Source: JBHBQE01 sp041776485
Lineage (GTDB): Bacteria; Bacillota; Clostridia; Lachnospirales; Lachnospiraceae
Direction of reading: 5' to 3'
NCBI GenBank assembly: GCA_041776485.1
Contig: JBHBQE010000017.1
Location: 1-19,902 of the forward strand
Length of the DNA: 19,902 nt
The notes beneath the pieces were generated by a model. It saw nothing but the letters and a program-made list of their open reading frames with translations. It searched no databases and was not told the origin of the DNA. Positions 1-7,680 of the stretch are shown here, in pieces. The stretch's first letter is position 1; every line of letters starts with the position of its first letter. The position numbers and the translations under genes are program-made.

Positions 1-870
1 CCCATATTCTCCGTCTGCGTGAAGCTCTACAGGTATTCTGGTATGAATTTCCATCCTTTTAAAATCCCTTATGGTAAAAAATGACAGCCCTTCATGATTT
101 CCGCTTTTAAGCTTTGGAAATACCGTTAATGCCTTTAACTTACCTGCGTCATGACCACAACACATGGTAAGCATACCGTCTCTGGCATTAGCACCTGGAG
201 CCATTGGTACGCCGCCCCCTTCGATTGGCATATTCATAGCTGCCAGAAACACCATTTTCCTGAATCGCACTGACTCTTTATCATCAATATATACCTCTGC
301 TTCTATTTCGGGAAGTTCCATAAGTGATAACACTGTCAAAGCCACATAAACGGTCCCGCCCAACCCGACATAATTAAGCACATTCTTTAACTTAGAGTTT
401 AAAGCCTTTTTACAAACATAAGCGTCCATTCCAAGACCGGAACTTATTCCAAAAAGCCGGCTTTCACCTGAGTCTGTAGATATTTTTCCTATATCCACAT
501 TTATCGCTTCTTTGGCATTAAGGATAGACTCAAGAGCTGCTATAGGGCTGAGAGAAATACCTATTCCATTGGCGAAATCGTTGGCTGAACCTAAAGGCAG
601 CACCCCCAGCTTTACCCTTTCAAAATCAGTAATCCCGTTTATAACCTCATTTATGGTGCCATCTCCGCCAACCGCTATTATTTTAATATCATTATCCACA
701 GATATATCCTGCATAGATATTTTCTTTGTCAACGCGTTAGCATGATATCTGTCATTTGTTTTATAACATTTATACTCAATATTATTTCCTTTTAGATAAG
801 TGTTGATTTTATGCCAATTTCGCCTTACCATACCACTGCCGCCATGTTCATTTACAATAAAATAATACAT
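1..870 (-). CDS. Diacylglycerol kinase family lipid kinase (YegS/DgkB type), 3' end cut by window edge
   Basis: The minus-strand frame is open for 290 codons from ATG at 870 to the window edge, so the C-terminus is missing. The translation begins MYYFIVNEHGGSG and carries the family's nucleotide-binding motif GGDGT (about residues 68-72), followed by NEVINGI and PLGSANDFA (92-100). Near the edge is a DGE motif (about 286-288), as in soluble DgkB/YegS lipid kinases. The family phosphorylates diacylglycerol or related lipids with ATP at the inner membrane face, and DgkB returns diacylglycerol to phospholipid synthesis. The start is supported by GGAG six bases upstream, inside the end of the glycosyltransferase gene. 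That gene's stop lies one base away, so the two are probably translationally coupled. Family assignment is firm; the substrate is not determined. Confidence 0.9.
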   Translation of the reverse strand, partial: MYYFIVNEHGGSGMVRRNWHKINTYLKGNNIEYKCYKTNDRYHANALTKKISMQDISVDNDIKIIAVGGDGTINEVINGITDFERVKLGVLPLGSANDFANGIGISLSPIAALESILNAKEAINVDIGKISTDSGESRLFGISSGLGMDAYVCKKALNSKLKNVLNYVGLGGTVYVALTVLSLMELPEIEAEVYIDDKESVRFRKMVFLAAMNMPIEGGGVPMAPGANARDGMLTMCCGHDAGKLKALTVFPKLKSGNHEGLSFFTIRDFKRMEIHTRIPVELHADGEYG

Positions 871-871
871 A

Positions 872-2026
872 TTATATCTCCGCTGTTTTCAACATTTCCA
901 TAATTTTATTTTCATAGGAAAAATATTTTTTTACCTTTTCATATCCCTTTTCTGCAATTTTGTCTCTGATATCATCATTCATCAAATAAAACTTTGACTT
1001 TTCCATTGCGTCCTCATAGGACTCATACATAACAAGCTCCTCATTTGCCACAAATATTTCAAACATCTCCGGCTGAAATGAGGATAATAAAAATCCCCCA
1101 CAGCCCATAATATCCAAGGCTCTTTGGGGAATTCCGCTCTTTATAGTTCTTAAAACCGGACATAGATTAATTTTAGACTCCTTAAATATTACAGGCATTT
1201 CCTCTTCATAGGATACACTTCCATGAATATTAACGCCGCAAAGCATTGACCTCTGAACATCCGTTAAATCAAAGGTAAAAAGATGAGCAGAGCCGACTCT
1301 GCTTAACAATTTCAGAAGCATTATCCTGTCTAAATGGGTTATGTAGCTTCCAATAGAATATGAAAGCTGCCTTTTTGACACATTTGCCTTGCCGTCCTTT
1401 TTCCTAAAACAAGCACTAGCCCGTTCCAAGAGTTTATCGTCTAAGAGCTCATCAATCATATAATAGCCGTACAGATTTTGCTGTGCAGATACAACAGCAT
1501 TAAAATAACCCTTTAAATAATCATCCATGGAATTTAGCAGCATGGGAAATGTGGATTCATAAATTCTCCCAATCAATGAAATATCATATTTCCCCCTGCG
1601 CGCTGTCTTTATCCTGTCCCAGCGTTTTATATCCGTTGCAAGACTCAAATGGTATACCCTGTCAATCCCCTGTTTTATATAACTCTCTGTTTCCAATTTA
1701 TCAAAGAGAAATATATAATTTGTTTCATACTCCATATCCCTTGTATCCGGCAAATTTTGTGGACTGTCATATCCATAGGAAATATATTTAAGATTTTTAA
1801 GATTTGCAGCTCTTGCTATGGGTGGCCAGAAGTTTATACTAAAAATTAAATCAGGATTATATTTATCGATATTTTCTAAAATCAAGTCATCTGTTTTACT
1901 GTCACAATAAAGTTCACAAGAAGTATTAAGATGTATATTAGTACATATATGACCCAGTTTTCCAAAGCAATCATATATTGCTTCTCCGGTATATGAGGTA
2001 AACAGGTGAAAAAATAATATATTCAT
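872..2026 (-). CDS. CgeB/DUF3880-like glycosyltransferase
   Basis: A 384-residue cytosolic protein with no signal peptide or membrane segment. The N-terminal half (MNILFFHLFTSYTGEAIYDCF, then DLIFSINFWPP and YISYGYDSPQ) resembles the DUF3880 domain. The C-terminal third (from about residue 280: KESKINLCPVLRTIKSGIPQ, then ALDIMGCGGFLLSS and a closing helix KKYFSYENKI) resembles a family-1 type glycosyltransferase C-terminal domain, as in spore maturation protein CgeB. It likely transfers a sugar to a surface or glycolipid acceptor, but donor and acceptor are unknown. The start codon lacks a well-spaced Shine-Dalgarno; the nearest AAGGTG is about 20 bases upstream. The gene lies 43 bases after the ABC-2 permease and one base before the lipid kinase, so it may be co-transcribed with both. 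Confidence 0.75.
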   Translation of the reverse strand: MNILFFHLFTSYTGEAIYDCFGKLGHICTNIHLNTSCELYCDSKTDDLILENIDKYNPDLIFSINFWPPIARAANLKNLKYISYGYDSPQNLPDTRDMEYETNYIFLFDKLETESYIKQGIDRVYHLSLATDIKRWDRIKTARRGKYDISLIGRIYESTFPMLLNSMDDYLKGYFNAVVSAQQNLYGYYMIDELLDDKLLERASACFRKKDGKANVSKRQLSYSIGSYITHLDRIMLLKLLSRVGSAHLFTFDLTDVQRSMLCGVNIHGSVSYEEEMPVIFKESKINLCPVLRTIKSGIPQRALDIMGCGGFLLSSFQPEMFEIFVANEELVMYESYEDAMEKSKFYLMNDDIRDKIAEKGYEKVKKYFSYENKIMEMLKTAEI

Positions 2027-2069
2027 TTTTAAATAATACCATTTTTACACCTTATGAACAATAGCCCTG

Positions 2070-2723
2070 CTAGAATTCCTTTTTAGAAAAAATATTTTTT
2101 GTTATAAAATATGATATTAAATATAAAATGCCCGATACACTTAGAAACCCTATGCACATGCCTATTAACTGCATATCTGTCGGTTTTACAATCAACATTC
2201 TGGTAGCGGTTATAAGACACATAACAACTATTATTCCCAATATTAAACTGATAATGCCTATAGCTTCTGTCCTTCCCTTGCTATCCGCATAGGAAACAGG
2301 GAAAAATATAGCTGAGATGATCAAACTTAGGGTAATTGCCACAGAAAATATCATATAAACGTCCAGCCATCTATAAAACAAAAATCCATGTATTGCAAAA
2401 GACAGCGCAAATACAATACCTACCGATAAAATTCCCAATAAAAGTGACAGGAATTGAGTTAAAAATATATTTTTTATAATGCTGCTCCTTTTTATCGGAA
2501 GCGTTAGCATATATTTTTCCCATTTTCCGATACCCTGCTTTCCCAATCCGATAGTTGCAGTAAAAGGCAACAAGACCATTCCCAAGCCGGCAAATCCTAT
2601 TAAAAGACTATCATTTCTATTGTTAAAAATAATTACAGCAACAGCCAGCAACAATACCAAAATCATAAATAATCTCAAACTGGCAATTAATTTATAATAA
2701 CTATTTTTAAATAGTCCTCTCAT
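2070..2723 (-). CDS. ABC-2 type transporter permease (PF13346/PmtB-like)
   Basis: A 217-residue, very hydrophobic protein with about six predicted membrane segments (roughly residues 16-33, 42-60, 87-115, 120-140, 150-172 and 185-207). It has no ATPase motif. The layout, including the cytoplasmic KWEKYMLTLPIKRSSI loop after the second segment, is typical of the small ABC2_membrane_5 permeases. It overlaps the upstream ATPase gene by 17 bases, so the two are almost certainly one transporter. GntR-ATPase-permease modules of this type, such as staphylococcal pmtRAB or Bacillus ytr, export or protect against amphipathic peptides or cell-envelope-active compounds. The substrate here cannot be read from sequence. 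Confidence 0.85.
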   Translation of the reverse strand: MRGLFKNSYYKLIASLRLFMILVLLLAVAVIIFNNRNDSLLIGFAGLGMVLLPFTATIGLGKQGIGKWEKYMLTLPIKRSSIIKNIFLTQFLSLLLGILSVGIVFALSFAIHGFLFYRWLDVYMIFSVAITLSLIISAIFFPVSYADSKGRTEAIGIISLILGIIVVMCLITATRMLIVKPTDMQLIGMCIGFLSVSGILYLISYFITKNIFSKKEF

Positions 2724-3585
2724 AGACCTCTCCCTTCACTAATATCAAAGTAATTTCCTCCAGTGAGGCATTGTCAATCACCAGACTTTTATGATTTTTC
2801 ATAGCATTCTGTTTATTTGACACCAATATATCCACCTGGTAATCCCTTTTTCTAACTGCAACTATATCTCGCTTATCTATACCGGAAATATCATCTTCAC
2901 TGCATCTAATAATGCCATATTCATAAATAAGCTTATCCTTTGTATCATTTAATAATATTTGCCCATTATGAATTAGCACAATATAGTCGGCAATTTTTTC
3001 TAAATCACCGGTTATATGGGAGGATAAAAATATTGAATGGGATTCATCCCTTACGAAATCAAGCAGCACATCCAATATTTCATCCCTCATAACGGGATCA
3101 AGTCCACCGGTGGCTTCATCTAAAATCAACAACTCCGGCTTATGGGAAAGAGCCATTGTAATTGCAAGCTTCATACTCATGCCTCTGGAATAATTTTTAA
3201 TTATCTGCTCACTATCCAGATTAAACTTCCTCATATAACTTAAAAAAAGTTCATTATCCCATTCTTTATATATTCCACTGAAAATATCTGCAAGCTGCCT
3301 TGCATTTAAATATTCGGGAAAATTATTGCTATCATACACAATACCAATCCTCTCCCTTATATCTAACCTTTCATCAAGCATTTCACTGTTAAAAACCTTT
3401 ATTTCTCCACTGTCCCTTTGCAGCACATTCAGTATACAATCTATTGTAGTTGACTTGCCTGCACCGTTTTCACCGATAAAGCCCATAATCTTTCCATAGG
3501 GTAAATTAAAAGAAATATTTTTTATAGCAAAATCAGATCTTTTGTAGGCTTTACATACATTATTCAGTGATAAAATGTTTTCCAT
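2707..3585 (-). CDS. ABC transporter ATP-binding protein of the GntR-linked exporter
   Basis: A 292-residue protein with an N-terminal nucleotide-binding domain: Walker A GENGAGKST (residues 38-46), signature YSRGM (132-136), Walker B ELLILDE (151-157) and switch His in LSSHITGDLE (about 190). The usual Q-loop glutamine is not obvious, because the segment reads IGIVYDSNNFP. That kind of divergence is seen in the bacitracin/Pmt-type exporter ATPases. About 85 C-terminal residues form an extra regulatory-type domain. The start ATG shares one base with the repressor's stop codon (TAATG) and has a strong GGAGGAGG site. It presumably energises the ABC-2 permease that follows. Confidence 0.9.
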   Translation of the reverse strand: MENILSLNNVCKAYKRSDFAIKNISFNLPYGKIMGFIGENGAGKSTTIDCILNVLQRDSGEIKVFNSEMLDERLDIRERIGIVYDSNNFPEYLNARQLADIFSGIYKEWDNELFLSYMRKFNLDSEQIIKNYSRGMSMKLAITMALSHKPELLILDEATGGLDPVMRDEILDVLLDFVRDESHSIFLSSHITGDLEKIADYIVLIHNGQILLNDTKDKLIYEYGIIRCSEDDISGIDKRDIVAVRKRDYQVDILVSNKQNAMKNHKSLVIDNASLEEITLILVKGEVYERTI

Positions 3586-3962
3586 TATTCCTCCTCCATA
3601 TACAGAATATGTAATAATTCCTCTAATTCCTTTAGAGTAATGGCATTTTCCTTTGCAAGGTCTATTGCATGCTGTAAATATTCTTCAATATATTTTTGCT
3701 GCTCTTCTCTATAGAAATCCTTATTTCTGGCTAGTACACAGGTTCCTCTGCCTATCTGAGTTTCAATAAATCCATCTCTTTGAAGCTCCTCATAAGCTCT
3801 TTGCACTGTAATTACACTTACATGAATAGATTTTGCAAGAGAGCGCATAGATGGCAGGCTGTCCCCCTGCGCCAGCTCTCCATTCATTATCATTTTTTTA
3901 ATTTGAGAAATTATCTGTTCGTAAATAGGATTGTCTCTGTTATTGCTGATAATAATATTCAC
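3585..3962 (-). CDS. GntR family transcriptional regulator, YtrA/PmtR subfamily
   Basis: A 125-residue regulator. The N-terminal winged helix (about residues 8-77) shows the hallmark IYEQIISQIKKMIMNGEL, then GDSLPSMRSLAKSIHVS with VITVQRAYEELQRDGFIE. The tail is only about 48 residues, mostly helical, so the larger FadR/HutC effector domains are absent. That size defines the YtrA subfamily. The start is GTG at 3962, with GAGG eight bases upstream; the ATG two bases earlier is out of frame. It is the first gene of the operon with the ABC exporter, and a palindromic operator-like array overlaps its promoter. It is probably an autorepressor released by the transporter's substrate or by membrane stress. 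Confidence 0.9.
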   Translation of the reverse strand: MNIIISNNRDNPIYEQIISQIKKMIMNGELAQGDSLPSMRSLAKSIHVSVITVQRAYEELQRDGFIETQIGRGTCVLARNKDFYREEQQKYIEEYLQHAIDLAKENAITLKELEELLHILYMEEE

Positions 3963-4037
3963 ATGTATACCTCAAAAATGTACCCCGTAGTTTATAATTT
4001 TCTGCCCATTTCATATACAAACTGAAGCTTAGGCTAT

Positions 4038-4065
4038 AGCAGATAATCTCTTCACTTTATCTGCT
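4038..4065 (-). repeat. Hairpin in the gntR 5' leader
   Basis: Perfect 9-base inverted repeat AGCAGATAA / TTATCTGCT with a 10-base loop, flanked by further partly complementary TAGGC/ATAGGC sequence. It lies in the untranslated leader of the gntR-ABC operon, between the promoter and the GTG start, with no U-run after it. It could stabilise the mRNA, act in attenuation, or be a second protein-binding site. Confidence 0.5.
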
Positions 4066-4090
4066 AATATAGGCATTTAGGTTATATGTG

Positions 4091-4132
4091 GTACAATTTA
4101 TCGGAAATTGTACTTGTTGTATAAGTACAATT
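4091..4132. promoter_or_regulatory. Operator-like array of three alternating half-sites upstream of gntR
   Basis: Three half-sites alternate in orientation: GTACAATT (4091-4098), AATTGTAC (4106-4113) and GTACAATT (4125-4132). They form two nested palindromes. GTACAATTT/AAATTGTAC has a 5-base spacer (4091-4113). AATTGTACTT/AAGTACAATT has a 7-base spacer (4106-4132). The right half-site overlaps the -10 box and the rest cover the predicted transcription start. This geometry is typical of autorepression by YtrA/PmtR-type regulators. That GntR is the protein which binds is inferred. Confidence 0.75.
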
Positions 4133-4157
4133 ATATATATCAAATTACATTTGTCAA
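4130..4157 (-). promoter_or_regulatory. Sigma-A promoter of the gntR-ABC operon
   Basis: On the minus strand, a perfect TTGACA (-35, 4157-4152), 16-base spacer and perfect TATAAT (-10, 4135-4130). The -35 box begins two bases beyond the pepD stop codon. The predicted start near 4123 leaves a leader of about 160 nt before the GTG of the regulator. Confidence 0.8.
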
Positions 4158-4158
4158 A

Positions 4159-5607
4159 TCACTTTAACCTGGCAAGTATTTCCACTAAAAGCTTATATGT
4201 TCTTATTGTTGAGCTTATATTCAATCTCTCATTTACAGTGTGTACCGATTCCATATCGGGACCTATTGAGATACAATCCAAACCCGGCTTTTTCTCTATG
4301 AAATATCCGCTTTCAAGCCCTGCATGTATAGCTTCTATTCGTGCCTCTTCCCCTGTCTGCTCCTTATAAACAATTGCTGCTAATTCTCTAAGACGAGAAT
4401 TTTCAGCATATTCCCAGCCGGGATAATCCCCATGTTCACTATATTTTCCTGTCAGAGCGGCAGCCAGATTCTTTATTTTCATTGAAAGCATACGCTTTTC
4501 AGAGCTGCGGGAACTTCTAATGGCATGGCTTATCTGTATATATTCACAGTCTGCATTCCTGTTAGTCCTTATTGTCCCCAGATTAAGTGAAGTTTGCACC
4601 AATCCCTCAATATCCATGCTCATTCTTTCAATTCCATCTGCTGCGCAATTCAAATAAGAAATTATATTATATGTAGTAATTCTATCCATTGGAAACATAT
4701 TGTCATCCTTAACAGATTTTACCTCCACGGTACAATTTGGATCAGAGCTTTTATACTCTTCTTGAATTATTTGCTCAAATTTCTGACAAATATCCTTAAT
4801 AATTTCCACATCCCTACAGCAAATTCTTGCTGCGCATTCATTAGGAATCACATTATCTGCCTGTCCGCCATAAATACTTATCAGTCTGAAATCACTTTTT
4901 TCACTTATTTCATACAGAATACGCCCCATTTGCTTAATAGCATTTATTCTTCCCCTATGTATATCACAGCCTGAGTGACCGCTTAATGAACCGCTAAGGC
5001 TTATCTCAATATTTTCTCCTGAATATTCATTTCTGTTGATATTAAATTCAACTATTGATTTCATACCTCCGGCACAGCTTACAGTTATTATCCCTTCATC
5101 TTCAGAGTCAATATTTATATACTTTTTCCCAATCAGCTTTGAAATATCTATACCTTTAGCACCCTCTAATCCTGTCTCCTCATCTACAGTAAATATACAT
5201 TCAAGCCTTGGATGGGGTAAATCACCAGTTAATATTGCAAGAATAACGGCAACAGCTATTCCGTTATCAGCGCCTAGAGTGGTGGAGTCGGCAGTTATCC
5301 AATCACCCTCTACAAGAATGTCTATACCCTCTTTCGTTAAATCCTTTGTACAATCAGCAGTTTTAGCCAATACCATATCCATATGTCCCTGCAACATGAC
5401 TGCCTCGGTATTTTCATAACCTATTGAGGGATTTTTAATTATAATTACATTTCCTATTTCGTCTTGAACATATTCAAAGCCTCTATCCCTTGCAAACTTT
5501 GCCAGCCAATCACTAATTGCTCTTGTATTCCCGGAACCTCTGGGGATTTTTGCAATTTCAAAAAAATATTCAAAAAACTTATATTCCATTAAATCTGTTT
5601 TTTTCAT
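4159..5607 (-). CDS. pepD: Aminoacyl-histidine dipeptidase (beta-Ala-His dipeptidase, M20C)
   Basis: A 482-residue metallopeptidase matching PepD (M20C) throughout and of usual length. Metal and catalytic motifs are in order: GHMDMV (74-79, His and catalytic Asp), LGADNGI (111-117, bridging Asp), VDEETGLEGA (141-150, general-base and metal Glu), NIDSED (165-170, metal Asp), and near the C-terminus HAGLESGYF, which supplies the last metal His. It is a cytosolic two-zinc enzyme hydrolysing Xaa-His and other dipeptides, used in peptide nutrition. ATG at 5607 has GAGAGG about five bases upstream. It appears to be a single-gene unit with its own promoter. No terminator is seen before the gntR promoter, so read-through is possible. 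Confidence 0.93.
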   Translation of the reverse strand: MKKTDLMEYKFFEYFFEIAKIPRGSGNTRAISDWLAKFARDRGFEYVQDEIGNVIIIKNPSIGYENTEAVMLQGHMDMVLAKTADCTKDLTKEGIDILVEGDWITADSTTLGADNGIAVAVILAILTGDLPHPRLECIFTVDEETGLEGAKGIDISKLIGKKYINIDSEDEGIITVSCAGGMKSIVEFNINRNEYSGENIEISLSGSLSGHSGCDIHRGRINAIKQMGRILYEISEKSDFRLISIYGGQADNVIPNECAARICCRDVEIIKDICQKFEQIIQEEYKSSDPNCTVEVKSVKDDNMFPMDRITTYNIISYLNCAADGIERMSMDIEGLVQTSLNLGTIRTNRNADCEYIQISHAIRSSRSSEKRMLSMKIKNLAAALTGKYSEHGDYPGWEYAENSRLRELAAIVYKEQTGEEARIEAIHAGLESGYFIEKKPGLDCISIGPDMESVHTVNERLNISSTIRTYKLLVEILARLK

Positions 5608-5681
5608 ACATACCTCTCTTTTTATGTCATAATCAACCGGTAGGATAATCGCTCCAAATTTATGTACAACATAACTGTTAT

Positions 5682-5710
5682 ATTATACTCTCTATAATTC
5701 AATGCAGCAA
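5682..5710 (-). promoter_or_regulatory. Candidate promoter of pepD
   Basis: Minus strand: TTGCTG (-35, 5710-5705), 17-base spacer, perfect TATAAT (-10, 5687-5682), about 75 bases upstream of the pepD start. Confidence 0.6.
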
Positions 5711-5737
5711 CAAAGCCTGAAAAACATAAAATATATT

Positions 5738-5779
5738 TTATTTATATGAATGTTACTATTACGGCGGTCATATAAATAA
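5738..5779. repeat. 12-bp perfect inverted repeat between the purine permease and pepD
   Basis: Arms TTATTTATATGA (5738-5749) and TCATATAAATAA (5768-5779), 18-base loop. It lies between the permease terminator and the pepD -35 box. No U-run follows, so it is not a clear terminator. It may be an operator or part of a transcript end. Confidence 0.5.
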
Positions 5780-5803
5780 GTTTTGACTAAATAAGGTTAT
5801 CAC

Positions 5804-5836
5804 AAAAATGAGCCCTGCCTATGCAGAGCTCATTTT
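5804..5836 (-). terminator. Rho-independent terminator of the purine permease gene
   Basis: On the minus strand the stem is AAAATGAGCTCTGC / GCAGGGCTCATTTT, 14 pairs with one G-U, around a 4-base loop (5819-5822). It is followed by a UUUUU run and starts about 30 bases after the permease stop codon. Confidence 0.85.
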
Positions 5837-5867
5837 CTGTTATCTCGTTAACTATACATTATCCTGT

Positions 5868-7232
5868 TTACAGGAAAATATATTTCAATATAAACAACAC
5901 TGAAACCACATACAGTACAGGGTGTACCTCCTTGCCCTTACCTGTTACAAGGCGAAGTACTGCGTAGGAAATCATTCCAAATCCGATTCCGTCTGCGATA
6001 CTGTAGGCTAAAGGCATTATAATAATACATAAAAATGCGGGGATTCCATCTAACAGATTACCAAAATCTATGTTTACCACATTTTGAATCATTAAAAATC
6101 CAACGATTACAAGTGCCGGCGCTGTGGCAAAGGATGGAATCGCCAAAAAGATTGGTGACAGGAACAAGGATAACAGGAATAAAAATCCTGCTGTAATTGA
6201 TGTAAGTCCGGTTCTTCCGCCCTCAGAAACACCAGAGGCGCTTTCTACAAAGGTGGTAATTGTAGAGGTTCCAAGTAATGCACCTGCAGTTGTACCCATA
6301 GCATCTGCGAGTAATGCTCCCTTTATTGCAGGAAGCTTTCCATCCTCGTCAAGCATATTAGCCTTTGAGGAAACTCCAATCAAAGTTCCCAGAGTATCAA
6401 ATATATCCACAAACAGGAATGAGAAAAGTACTATTGAGAAGTTTAAAAGTTGTTTTACGTCACTGGGAAATTCCAGTTTAAAGGCTGTTTCTCCCAAGGC
6501 GCTAAGATTAATGATACCGTTACTGAAATCAGGAAACAGACTGTACCAGCCGTTTGCAGGATCCGGAACATAAACTCCAATTGCCTGACACATCATTCCC
6601 AAAATCCATGTTATAATTATTCCCCAAAGGATATTGCCCTTTATATTCTTGGCAACAAGCACTCCTGTGATAAGTATGCCTATAATCGCAAGCAATACAG
6701 TTATGCCCTCTGTGGCAAAATTAGTTTCTTCACCCCATGAACACAGACCCACAAGAGTAGGCGAGTCTACAATTATTTTTGCATTTTGGAATCCAATAAA
6801 GGCAATAAAAAGTCCTATACCCGCTGAAACCGCAGTTTTTAATACCATCGGTATTGAATTAAATATTGCTTCACGAACATTGGTAATAGACAGAATAATA
6901 AAAATTACACCCTCTGTAAAGACTGCTGCCAATGCCCATTGCCAGGAATATCCCATTCCCAATACAACGGTATAGGCAAAATATGCATTCAATCCCATAC
7001 CCGCTGACAATACAAAGGGCAGGTTTGCCAGAAATGCAATTAAAAATGAGGCTAATGCTGAGGCTAATGCTGTAGCAATAAATACGGCGCTGGTGTTCAT
7101 TCCTGCGTCACCAAGTATACCCGGATTAACCGCCAGAATATACGCCATGGTCATAAAGGTGGTAACACCTGCTAAAACCTCAGTTTTAACGTCTGTGTTA
7201 TTCTCCTTTAGCTTAAATAATTTCTCTATCAT
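5868..7232 (-). CDS. NCS2/AzgA family purine (adenine/guanine/hypoxanthine) permease
   Basis: A 454-residue integral membrane protein with about 12-14 hydrophobic segments. It begins with the family N-terminus (VLAGVTTFMTMAYILAVNPG, residues 19-38), followed by LPFVLSAGMGLNAYFAY (71-87). Mid-protein it carries FVDIFDTLGTLIGVSSKA, then ALLGTSTITTFVESASGVSEGGRTGL, the substrate-binding region of AzgA/PbuG transporters. It imports nucleobases with protons. The start has a strong GGAGG site. The gene stands alone, with its own promoter at 7271-7298 and a terminator. I searched its leader for purine riboswitch core sequences and found none. Which purine it prefers cannot be decided from sequence. 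Confidence 0.93.
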   Translation of the reverse strand: MIEKLFKLKENNTDVKTEVLAGVTTFMTMAYILAVNPGILGDAGMNTSAVFIATALASALASFLIAFLANLPFVLSAGMGLNAYFAYTVVLGMGYSWQWALAAVFTEGVIFIILSITNVREAIFNSIPMVLKTAVSAGIGLFIAFIGFQNAKIIVDSPTLVGLCSWGEETNFATEGITVLLAIIGILITGVLVAKNIKGNILWGIIITWILGMMCQAIGVYVPDPANGWYSLFPDFSNGIINLSALGETAFKLEFPSDVKQLLNFSIVLFSFLFVDIFDTLGTLIGVSSKANMLDEDGKLPAIKGALLADAMGTTAGALLGTSTITTFVESASGVSEGGRTGLTSITAGFLFLLSLFLSPIFLAIPSFATAPALVIVGFLMIQNVVNIDFGNLLDGIPAFLCIIIMPLAYSIADGIGFGMISYAVLRLVTGKGKEVHPVLYVVSVLFILKYIFL

Positions 7233-7270
7233 AATACCTCCTTCTAAAACTGAAATATACTCACATTAAT

Positions 7271-7298
7271 ATTATACAAATATTTTTGTATTTGGCAA
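7271..7298 (-). promoter_or_regulatory. Promoter of the purine permease gene
   Basis: Minus strand: TTGCCA (-35, 7298-7293), 16-base spacer, perfect TATAAT (-10, 7276-7271). The leader is short (about 35 nt) and ends in a strong GGAGG, leaving no room for a riboswitch. Confidence 0.75.
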
Positions 7299-7484
7299 AT
7301 AATTTTGTTAGTTTTCTTTGAGATATTTTAATGACTCTGCAACATATAGGATAAAATATATCCATTTTAAACAATAAAAATTATTAAAATCCTCTAAATC
7401 TCTTTGCACGACTTTACCTCACAACACCCCTGATATTATTATGTTTTACATACTTCAGATTATTTTTATCTTTTATAATTTCTA
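7299..7484. other. AT-rich intergenic stretch between divergent promoters
   Basis: No open reading frame with a ribosome-binding site, no clear hairpin and no repeat seen here. It separates the leftward purine permease promoter from the rightward ABC-transporter promoter. Confidence 0.5.
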
Positions 7485-7512
7485 TTGATTTTTGATGAAA
7501 TTATGCTATACT
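7485..7512 (+). promoter_or_regulatory. Extended -10 promoter of the ABC/FtsX operon
   Basis: TTGATT (-35, 7485-7490), 16-base spacer, TATACT (-10, 7507-7512), preceded by TGC to make an extended -10. Predicted start near 7519, about 160 bases before the ATPase gene. Confidence 0.65.
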
Positions 7513-7518
7513 AAAATG

Positions 7519-7680
7519 ATGTTAGTGAAAGCTAACCCGACTGTATCACAGCCAAGAATAATTAATATGAACTGCCCTCACTGAAATTTGCAGGTAATTA
7601 GGTTTAGAGTCAGCTAAGCCTTTTGGCACGTTCCGCAGAATAGAGTAATATTTTATAGTATATTTTAAGGAAGCATAACC
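7519..7680 (+). ncRNA. Long structured 5' leader of the ABC/FtsX operon, class unknown
   Basis: The leader opens with a hairpin GTTAGT-GAAA-GCTAAC (7521-7536) capped by a GNRA-type tetraloop. A small CTG/CAG hairpin (7541-7551) follows. Next is a possible long-range stem in which GAAC and GCC (7569-7576) pair with GGC and GTTC (7625-7633). Inside it sits a 7-pair hairpin GGTTTAG / CTAAGCC (7601-7620) followed by TTTT, which looks like a weak attenuator. GCC-TTTT-GGC (7618-7627) would compete with it. The leader ends in AAGGA before the ATG. I do not recognise a known riboswitch. Pairings are by eye only. Confidence 0.4.

Noticed and set aside
6124..6573. Plus-strand open frame antisense to the purine permease
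   Set aside because: It mirrors the coding sequence of a well-supported membrane protein, has low-complexity Ser/Pro/Lys content, and no recognisable domain; same for other antisense frames over pepD, hemL, hemB and cobA-hemD.
7233..7298. Purine riboswitch before the AzgA-type permease
   Set aside because: The promoter leaves only about 35 nt of leader and none of the conserved purine aptamer core sequences are present on either strand.
7521..7600. Cobalamin riboswitch-like pieces (GTGAAA, CCCGACTGTA, AGCCA) in the ABC/FtsX leader
   Set aside because: The conserved upstream AGGGAA box is missing, the promoter lies directly before the first hairpin so the 5' half of the fold has no room, and the downstream genes have no visible cobalamin link.
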